From: Candidatus Celerinatantimonas neptuna
Lineage (GTDB): Bacteria > Pseudomonadota > Gammaproteobacteria > Enterobacterales > Celerinatantimonadaceae
Assembly: GCA_911810475.1 (NCBI GenBank)
Contig: OU461276.1
Coordinates: 250,823-314,822 of the forward strand
Reading direction: 5' to 3'
Length of the DNA stretch: 64,000 nt
The notes below the pieces were generated by a model that saw only the letters and a program-made list of their open reading frames with translations, made no database searches and was not told the origin of the DNA. The translations under genes were made by a program, and so were the position numbers. Of the stretch, positions 57,724 through 64,000 are shown one piece after another (the stretch's first letter is position 1; each line of letters begins with the position of its first letter).

Positions 57724-58707
57724 TTAATCCTGCCTTGTCGTATAACGAACCCCCCCTCCGGGGAGCGGAACAGTCAATATAGTTTTGCTATCGCCTTTAC
57801 TCGTTTTTTCTTGAGGTTTCTTAACTTTTTCAACATTATCTGTTGAGCTCTGTTTCACCGGTGGCTGCCAGGCATAACGAGATAGTGCAATGACAACACG
57901 CCTATTATTGCGACGATGGGCTTTAGTATCATTAGGGACTACAGGAGAATATTGCCCATACCCCTCAACAGCCAAACGCTCAGGTGCGATACCTTTTTCA
58001 ATCATATAATGCAACACATGTGTTGCCCTCATAACCGATAATTCCCAATTTGATGAAAATAATTCACTATGAATCGGCTCGTTATCCGTATAACCCCTAA
58101 CCCGTATATAGTTATTAAACGACCCCAGTGTAACACCCAACCGATCAATAAGTTTCTTAGCCGGATTAAGTAATGTTGCACTACCACTGGCAAATAATAA
58201 CTGACTATCAAAGGTAATCGTCAACCAATCTTTGCCTTGTGCAATCGTCACCTGTTTCCCTGACAAAGCTTTCTCTAAAGCCTGAGCCAATTGCTGATGA
58301 ATTGTTTTTAATGATCGGCCAGGATATTTATTACCAAGTTCGCTTAACGAAGGCTGTTGTATGCCTTTATCTGGAACCGATGATGAAGGCATACGCTGCC
58401 CATAATTACTTTTTGGTATTAGAGTCTGTTGAATAACTGACTCACCTTGTGTTTCTATCACTGAATTACTTTTAGGTGAGCGTAAAATTCCCTGTCGATG
58501 AACGTCACTCTTATGGGCCAACTTATCTACAGCCTGATGTATAGTATCCATTAAAACCGGGTAACGATCTTTATTCACCACCGCAATCGCATACAACATT
58601 ACAAAAAAAGCAAACATCAGCGTCATATAGTCAGCATAAGAAACCAGCCAACGATGTGTATCTTCACGATGCGCTAAATAACGATGACGCCGATGAAAAG
58701 AAGACAT
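57724..58707 (-). CDS. motD: Flagellar stator protein MotD (MotB family)
   Basis: A 327-residue stator subunit. A single membrane helix near the N-terminus carries the proton-binding Asp (WLVSYADYMTLMFAFFVMLY). A linker follows, then the OmpA-like peptidoglycan-binding domain (TFDSQLLFASGSATLLNPA, VRGYTDNEPIHSELFSSNWE, AHRRNNRRVVIALSRY). It overlaps none but follows motC by 4 bases. A second stator set beside chemotaxis genes is the Pseudomonas MotCD arrangement; MotAB would be elsewhere. The Tyr/Asp helix suggests proton use, not certain. Confidence 0.92.
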   Translation of the reverse strand: MSSFHRRHRYLAHREDTHRWLVSYADYMTLMFAFFVMLYAIAVVNKDRYPVLMDTIHQAVDKLAHKSDVHRQGILRSPKSNSVIETQGESVIQQTLIPKSNYGQRMPSSSVPDKGIQQPSLSELGNKYPGRSLKTIHQQLAQALEKALSGKQVTIAQGKDWLTITFDSQLLFASGSATLLNPAKKLIDRLGVTLGSFNNYIRVRGYTDNEPIHSELFSSNWELSVMRATHVLHYMIEKGIAPERLAVEGYGQYSPVVPNDTKAHRRNNRRVVIALSRYAWQPPVKQSSTDNVEKVKKPQEKTSKGDSKTILTVPLPGGGVRYTTRQD

Positions 58708-58711
58708 AATG

Positions 58712-59455
58712 CTACTCCGACAGAAATACGTTCAACCTTCGTTCTAAAATAAGGCTCGTCTCAGCCCGCGATATAGAAACGATGCCAGTAACAACCATAT
58801 CTTGATAAACTGAATACTGATAAAAGATCTGCCGCAACTTATTAGCAATAGGAAGGTAAAGCAAATTTGCAAAACCAACGCCGTAAATTGTTGCAACGAA
58901 GGCAACTGCAATACCACTTCCAAGTTGATCTGGATTGTCCAAAAATGACATGGCCTGAATGAGTCCTAACACAGCACCTAAAATACCTATGGTTGGACTA
59001 TATCCTCCCATCGATTCATAGATACGGGCGTAGCACTCTAATCTTTGCTGCTCAACATCCATCCGTTGTTCAAGAACTTCTTGCAGACTTGCCGTATCAA
59101 TCCCATCAATTAACAGTGCTAAACCCTGCTGGCAAAAATCATTCGGTTCATTCTGGTATTCTTCTTCCAGACTTAAAAAACCATGATAGCGAACTGATGC
59201 TCCCCATATTTGTAACTGCGACGACAACTCATCGAGTGAATAACGTGGAGGGAAAAAAGCCCAGGCCAAATGTCGAATTGCGCCTGCAAAAATGTTCCAT
59301 GGAGATTGGAGCATCACTACACCAATTGTGCCACCAACCACAATTAAAAATGCGTGGACATTAAGCAATATGGCTAAACTACCACCACCCAACCATTGTC
59401 CAAGCACTACTGAGCCAAAAGCAATTAACAGGCCAAGGACAGTCAGCCTATCCAT
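58712..59455 (-). CDS. motC: Flagellar stator protein MotC (MotA family)
   Basis: A 247-residue membrane protein with four helices: [20 protein letters not shown] at the start, a second in the [19 protein letters not shown] region, and the pair around [20 protein letters not shown] and [20 protein letters not shown]. It forms the stator ion channel with MotD. It starts inside the last codons of cheB (8-base overlap), so it is coupled with the chemotaxis genes. Confidence 0.93.
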   Translation of the reverse strand: MDRLTVLGLLIAFGSVVLGQWLGGGSLAILLNVHAFLIVVGGTIGVVMLQSPWNIFAGAIRHLAWAFFPPRYSLDELSSQLQIWGASVRYHGFLSLEEEYQNEPNDFCQQGLALLIDGIDTASLQEVLEQRMDVEQQRLECYARIYESMGGYSPTIGILGAVLGLIQAMSFLDNPDQLGSGIAVAFVATIYGVGFANLLYLPIANKLRQIFYQYSVYQDMVVTGIVSISRAETSLILERRLNVFLSE

Positions 59456-60617
59456 GACCAGATTCCGTTAAGATGGCACTGGCAAAGCGTTCTATGGGTA
59501 ACTGCAATTGTGCCAATCCAGCTTTTACAATTGCCTGAGGCATCCCATAAACAACACAGCTCTGTTCATCCTGAGCCCAAACCGTTGAGCCATACTGGCG
59601 AAGCATTCTTGCGCCATCACGTCCATCAGCGCCCATCCCCGTAAGAACCATTGCTAACACTTTATCCTGATACACTTTGGCAACAGAAGCAAAAGTAATA
59701 TCAACACTCGGTTTATAATTAATCTTTGGATCGGTTGCATCGACAATTCGTATCCGAGCCTGTGAACCATGCCCATCAACGAGCATCTGTTTTCCACCCG
59801 GAGCTAAATAAGCACATCCAGATTGCAACAGATCGCCTTCAGCAGCTTCTTTAACATCAATACGACACAAAGAGTTCAGTCTGGATGCAAAAGCAGCTGT
59901 AAAAGTCGAAGGCATATGCTGAACTAATAAGATAGGCAATGGGAAATTACCAGGTAATTCAGTCAGAACGGTTTGCAATGCAACAGGCCCTCCGGTGGAT
60001 GTACCAATCGCAACCAATCGGTAACTTTTTCCAGAGCGCTTAACTGTCGTTGCTGGCTGAATTACAGCTGAGTTTTTATTGCTACTTAACCAAGACGATG
60101 TTCCCCGAGTAACGTCTGTTCTCTTACTCGTTCCAGTATCACTCACAGATGGTCTAGTAGAAGTAAACCTGGAAGGTGAAGATACTGGTTTATTCGCAGC
60201 TCCCCTTCGCATCAAAAAGCGGCGCCGAGCAATTGCCCGAACCCGCTGCTGCAAGAGGGCTATAGCATCATCTCGATTACGTGCAATATCTTCAAATTTC
60301 TTAGGAATAAAATCTAAAGCCCCGGCATCTAATGCATCCAGAGTCGCTTTCGCACCTTCATGAGTTAAAGAAGAAAACATTAGAATAGGGGTAGGAAGGC
60401 GTTTCATGATCTCACGCACAGCAGAAATGCCATCCAAAACAGGCATCTCAACATCCATGGTTATAACATCCGGCTTAAGTTGGATAGTCATATCGATAGC
60501 TTCACGGCCATCCTTTGCTGTTCCAATCACTTCCAAAGAGGATTCAGCATTTAAAATCTCACTGACGCGCCGCCGGAAAAAACTTGAATCATCAACAACT
60601 AAAACCTTAACAGACAT
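59448..60617 (-). CDS. cheB: Chemotaxis methylesterase CheB
   Basis: Demethylates and deamidates chemoreceptors when phosphorylated by CheA, giving adaptation. The 389-residue protein has a receiver domain ([18 protein letters not shown], phospho-Asp55 in [13 protein letters not shown]), a Ser/Thr-rich linker (about 145-195) and the CheB esterase domain with the Ser motif [16 protein letters not shown], His in [15 protein letters not shown] and Asp in [16 protein letters not shown]. Full length. It lies 26 bases after cheA. No cheR is in the window. Confidence 0.97.
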   Translation of the reverse strand: MSVKVLVVDDSSFFRRRVSEILNAESSLEVIGTAKDGREAIDMTIQLKPDVITMDVEMPVLDGISAVREIMKRLPTPILMFSSLTHEGAKATLDALDAGALDFIPKKFEDIARNRDDAIALLQQRVRAIARRRFLMRRGAANKPVSSPSRFTSTRPSVSDTGTSKRTDVTRGTSSWLSSNKNSAVIQPATTVKRSGKSYRLVAIGTSTGGPVALQTVLTELPGNFPLPILLVQHMPSTFTAAFASRLNSLCRIDVKEAAEGDLLQSGCAYLAPGGKQMLVDGHGSQARIRIVDATDPKINYKPSVDITFASVAKVYQDKVLAMVLTGMGADGRDGARMLRQYGSTVWAQDEQSCVVYGMPQAIVKAGLAQLQLPIERFASAILTESGHG

Positions 60618-60643
60618 TCAATCTCACTTTTATTATTAATCGC

Positions 60644-62878
60644 CTAAATTCGCCGGGCATAGTGTTTCAGCAAGCTTGGGATATCCAATATCAAAGCGAT
60701 CCGTCCATCACTTGTAATTGTTGCACCAGCCATACCTGGCGTGCCATGCAGTAATTCATCAAGAGCTTTAATAACGACTTCTTCTTGTCCTATCAAACTA
60801 TCCACAACAAATCCGACTTGCTGGGTATTAACCTGAACAATAACAACATGTCCATTCTCTGGTTTACCTTGCTGAGAATATCCTCTGATAAGCCAGTTTT
60901 GAAGATAAAACAATGGAATTGCTTTTTCACGCACAATAACGGTCTCTTGGCCATCAACCACATTTGTTTTTGTCAAATCGAGATGAAAAATCTCGTTTAC
61001 ACTTGTCAAAGGTAAGGCAAAAATCTGTTGACCGACAGAAACCATCAATGTCGGCAAAATGGCTAATGTCAAAGGAACCTTAATCTGTAGAGTTGTTCCA
61101 ATCCCTTGTGCAGAATCGATATCGACCATACCATTGAGTTTCGTGATACCGGTTTTAACAACATCCATCCCGACACCACGACCTGATATATCAGAAATCT
61201 GCTTTTTCGTTGAAAAACCTGGTGCAAAGATTAAGTTATATGCTTCCTTATTACTCATTCTCGCAGCGGAATCGGCATCAAGCAATCCACGCTCAATCGC
61301 AATATTCTTCAACTTATCAGGATCCATTCCTGCACCATCATCCTGAATTTTCAGCAGGATATGATCACCTTCTTGAGATGCAGATAATGTAATGGTCCCG
61401 CTACGAGGCTTCCCGGTAGCTTCTCGCACATCAGGCATTTCAATACCATGATCCACAGAGTTTCGAACCAAGTGGACGAGAGGATCGGCCAAAGCCTCAA
61501 CAAGGTTTTTATCAAGATCGGTTTCTTCACCAATTAACTCTAGTTTGATCTCTTTTTTTAGATTTCGGGCTAAATCCCGAACCACCCGGGGGAAACGACC
61601 AAATACTTTTTTGATAGGCTGCATGCGGGTTTTCATAACTGCTCCCTGCAGGTCAGCCGTCACTACATCCAAATTCGCAGTGGCTTTTGCAACTTCTTCA
61701 TCATTGCTGTTGATACCTAAGCTGACAAGCCGGTTTCGAACCAATACCAGTTCACCCACCATATTCATGATGTCATCTAATGTTCGAGTATCAACACGAA
61801 CTGTTGTTTCACCTTGAGGAATAACTTTGGGATGAGTCGCTTCAGAAGCTTTTTTAACCACAGGTTTAGCTGCTTTTTTAGCCCCTGCTTGCTTAGGTTT
61901 AGGAGGAGTAGCTTTCGCCGGAGCTGGTTTAGCCTCAACTGCTTTCTTAACCTCTGGCGTTTTAGGTTTAGCGGGTGCTTGCTGAGCAGGCTGAGATAAT
62001 ACCTTATCTTCTTCACTACCTGGAGCTATACCAGACCCATGTAATTCATCCAGCAGTTTTTCAAATTCATCATCATTAATATCATCAGATGACTTAACAG
62101 ATTCAGTTTTACTACTGCTATCCTGACTGGATTCTTTGGCCTGAGTCCCTTGCCCGTTATTACTGCCATGCAGCTCATCTAGTAGTTTTTCAAACTCTTC
62201 ATCGGTAATTTCATCACCGCTTGAACCATTTCCTGCCGGAACAACAGGTTTTGGAGGTTCATTAGAAGATGGTTTAACAGCTGAGCCATGTAGTTCATCA
62301 AGTAACTGTTCGAACTCTTCATCGGTAATATCATCAACACTACCCGACTGAGATTGTTGCTCAGCCAAAAGCTCATTGACCAGATCTGATCCAGTGTTGC
62401 TTTCTGGATCATTGACTTCAGATTCTTCAACATAGGGCTCTTCGACTTCAGGTTCTTCAGCCACTTCTTCAGCTTCACTCTCTGCACCTTCTGGTTCACT
62501 CAGTCGATGCAACTTTTCAATCAACTCAGGATCTGCCGGATCTAGCTGCTCTCGCGCCTTAACAGAAGCAAACATATCATTAATGGCATCTAAGGCCTCA
62601 AGAATGACATCCATTAACTCAGGACTGACACTCCGTCCACCATTTCGCAGAGTATCAAATACATTCTCCGCACCATGGCAAGCATCAACTAGTTCATTCA
62701 ACGATAAGAAACCCGCACCACCTTTTACTGTGTGGAATCCTCGGAAAATCGCATTCAACAAATCACGATCATCCGGCGAATTTTCCAATTGAACTAACTG
62801 TTCAGATAATTGCTCCAGAATTTCTGATGCTTCAATCAAAAAATCCTGCAAAATTTCTTCATCGACATCAAAGCTCAT
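60644..62878 (-). CDS. cheA: Chemotaxis histidine kinase CheA, with three internal FliM-like repeats
   Basis: Autophosphorylating kinase that donates phosphate to CheY and CheB. The 744-residue protein has the HPt domain (phospho-His49 in GFHTVKGGAGFLSL), a long acidic linker (about 130-340), the dimerisation and ATPase domains (VGELVLVRNRLVSLG, LVHLVRNSVDHGIEMPD, ISGRGVGMDVVK) and a C-terminal CheW-like domain. Where the P2 domain would be, the linker holds three copies of a DEEFEKLLDELHGS-type motif (about 186-199, 226-239 and 269-282). They resemble the FliM peptide that binds CheY. It follows cheZ by 11 bases. Confidence 0.95.
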   Translation of the reverse strand: MSFDVDEEILQDFLIEASEILEQLSEQLVQLENSPDDRDLLNAIFRGFHTVKGGAGFLSLNELVDACHGAENVFDTLRNGGRSVSPELMDVILEALDAINDMFASVKAREQLDPADPELIEKLHRLSEPEGAESEAEEVAEEPEVEEPYVEESEVNDPESNTGSDLVNELLAEQQSQSGSVDDITDEEFEQLLDELHGSAVKPSSNEPPKPVVPAGNGSSGDEITDEEFEKLLDELHGSNNGQGTQAKESSQDSSSKTESVKSSDDINDDEFEKLLDELHGSGIAPGSEEDKVLSQPAQQAPAKPKTPEVKKAVEAKPAPAKATPPKPKQAGAKKAAKPVVKKASEATHPKVIPQGETTVRVDTRTLDDIMNMVGELVLVRNRLVSLGINSNDEEVAKATANLDVVTADLQGAVMKTRMQPIKKVFGRFPRVVRDLARNLKKEIKLELIGEETDLDKNLVEALADPLVHLVRNSVDHGIEMPDVREATGKPRSGTITLSASQEGDHILLKIQDDGAGMDPDKLKNIAIERGLLDADSAARMSNKEAYNLIFAPGFSTKKQISDISGRGVGMDVVKTGITKLNGMVDIDSAQGIGTTLQIKVPLTLAILPTLMVSVGQQIFALPLTSVNEIFHLDLTKTNVVDGQETVIVREKAIPLFYLQNWLIRGYSQQGKPENGHVVIVQVNTQQVGFVVDSLIGQEEVVIKALDELLHGTPGMAGATITSDGRIALILDIPSLLKHYARRI

Positions 62879-62889
62879 GAACTACTCCG

Positions 62890-63624
62890 TTAAAATCCTA
62901 AACTGGATAGCAGGTCGTCAACATCATCCTGCGAATTGACAACATCATCCCTGGTGTCCTTATTATGGATAGGGCCCTCACTTTCAATGCCCGGACTTTT
63001 TGGTGAACCGGATGATTCTTTAAAGCTATCTCCAAATATAGTCAGCATTTCAACAAGACGACCTTCTACTTCCTGAACCAACACAATAACTTTACGAATC
63101 ATCTGCCCTGTTAAATCCTGAAAATCCTGTGCCATCAAAATTTCGGTGAGCATCTGCCTGAGCTTATCGGCATCAATAGCAGAATTATAAAGAAATGCAT
63201 CAATCTGATGACATAAAGACTTAAATTCTCCCAGGCTCAGATTTCGTTCCATCAGATGGCGCCAAGAAGGCATCACAGAACTAATTTGCTCATTAAAACG
63301 TTCAGCCAAAGGGATGCCTGCTTCGACTGCATCCATTGTCTTATTTGCAGCATTATCAGTCATCTCAATGACATAATTCAGCCGGTCCCGAGCATCTGGC
63401 ATATCGTGATTCGCTAACTCATTCATCCGGATATTAAATTTGAATTCATTCAGAGAATCATGCAATTCACGAGTCAGCTCACCAACGCGCTTGAATAATT
63501 GATCAGAGTTAACCGTATAAGCTCTCGTCACAATAACATTTGCTTGGACCACATCACCTTGTTCTAAAAGTGTGGTCAACTGTTTTGCCTCTTCGAGAGA
63601 AATCAGTGGTGCTTCATCACTCAC
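62890..63624 (-). CDS. cheZ: CheY-P phosphatase CheZ
   Basis: Dephosphorylates CheY-P and so ends the signal. The 244-residue protein is a long helical hairpin with the catalytic Asp/Gln segment MAQDFQDLTGQMIRKVIVLV, and it ends with a CheY-binding peptide (DDVDDLLSSLGF) after a linker. Full length for the family. It lies between cheY (35 bases upstream) and cheA. Confidence 0.96.
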   Translation of the reverse strand: MSDEAPLISLEEAKQLTTLLEQGDVVQANVIVTRAYTVNSDQLFKRVGELTRELHDSLNEFKFNIRMNELANHDMPDARDRLNYVIEMTDNAANKTMDAVEAGIPLAERFNEQISSVMPSWRHLMERNLSLGEFKSLCHQIDAFLYNSAIDADKLRQMLTEILMAQDFQDLTGQMIRKVIVLVQEVEGRLVEMLTIFGDSFKESSGSPKSPGIESEGPIHNKDTRDDVVNSQDDVDDLLSSLGF

Positions 63625-63659
63625 AATAACTATGCCCCTGTCACCCGAGCTGCCTGTTA

Positions 63660-64000
63660 CTATTGCAGCCTTTCGAAAATTTTATCAAGCTTCTCTTTTA
63701 ATGTGGCTGCAGTAAAAGGTTTTACAATATAACCACTTACACCAGCCTGAGCTGCTTCAATAATCTGTTCTCGTTTTGCTTCCGCTGTAACCATCAACAC
63801 AGGCAAATGCTTCAATTCGCCATCTGCACGAATATTTTTAAGCAAGTCAATACCCTGCATACCAGGCATATTCCAATCCGTAACCACGAACTCGAAATCG
63901 CCCCCTTTGAGCATTGGCAACGCCGTGTTACCATCATCGGCCTCATGAGTATTGTTAAAACCCAGATCCCGAAGCAAATTTTTGATAATACGTCTCATCG
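63660..64000 (-). CDS. cheY: Chemotaxis response regulator CheY, N-terminus beyond window
   Basis: Single-domain receiver that, when phosphorylated, binds FliM and reverses or slows the flagellar motor. The visible 113 residues include [13 protein letters not shown], the phospho-Asp in [32 protein letters not shown] and the Lys in [15 protein letters not shown], all close to Vibrio and Shewanella CheY. About 16 residues with the acidic pocket lie off the right edge. First visible gene of the operon cheY-cheZ-cheA-cheB. Confidence 0.96.
   Translation of the reverse strand, partial: MRRIIKNLLRDLGFNNTHEADDGNTALPMLKGGDFEFVVTDWNMPGMQGIDLLKNIRADGELKHLPVLMVTAEAKREQIIEAAQAGVSGYIVKPFTAATLKEKLDKIFERLQ

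Overview
The window is an unbroken piece of a Gammaproteobacterial chromosome, moderately AT-rich, with gene order and protein sequences closest to the Vibrionales, Alteromonadales and Aeromonadales (a marine facultative anaerobe is likely). I cannot name the genus from sequence alone. Most of it is conserved core genome: the yeaC/msrB/gapA/yeaD block, tolQRAB-pal-cpoB followed by tRNA-Lys genes and nadA, ruvAB, the sulfate-assimilation operon cysD-cysN-permease-cysC, rfaH, mlaA, and a large polar-chemotaxis and flagellar-motor cluster.

Layout. 1-2362: partial DUF3581 gene, yeaC, DUF2989 lipoprotein, msrB. 2586-9213: a leftward glycogen/maltodextrin operon malQ-glgB-glgX lying between msrB and gapA. 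10286-12891: gapA with a clear terminator, yeaD and a LOG-family gene. 13374-15870: an IS3-type orfA remnant, then a chemoreceptor with its own periplasmic binding protein. 16099-24418: an ABC importer (ATPase, binding protein, two permeases), a metallo-beta-lactamase-fold hydrolase and a LacI regulator. Two near-identical palindromes upstream of the ATPase gene are the likely LacI operators. An orphan nuclease-like toxin (21133-22035) sits in the middle. 24479-26645: acetoin/butanediol dehydrogenase, LysR, DUF1127. 27060-31459: TetR plus a two-gene siderophore-type ABC exporter/importer behind a Fur box. 31817-32835: methionine aminopeptidase coupled to a ParD-like gene. 33619-43520: guaC, nadA, four tRNA-Lys, cpoB-pal-tolBARQ-ybgC, ruvBA. 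44009-50124: comEA-like gene and the cys operon with an added DHH phosphoesterase. 50752-55013: rfaH, a degenerate RssB-like regulator, mlaA, FliK-like and FlhB-like genes. 55020-64000: DUF2802, cheW, parP, parC, motD, motC, cheB, cheA, cheZ, cheY (cut by the window end).

Working together: the last block builds and positions a polar chemoreceptor array (ParC/ParP/CheW/CheA), signals through CheY/CheZ/CheB, and carries a second stator pair (MotC/MotD). The MCP plus binding protein near 14 kb would feed that array. The cys operon imports sulfate and activates it to PAPS. The Tol-Pal operon serves envelope constriction.

Intergenic DNA carries several short repeat families: a 199-bp element with 19-bp perfect terminal inverted repeats, a 269-bp element with 25-bp near-perfect inverted ends, and a dispersed unit of up to about 90 bp. 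The items most worth a second look are the orphan toxin with an extracellular-contractile-injection-type leader, the three FliM-like repeats inside CheA, the DHH phosphoesterase in the cys operon, the ParD-like/MAP pair, and the receiver domain with Glu in place of the phosphorylated Asp.
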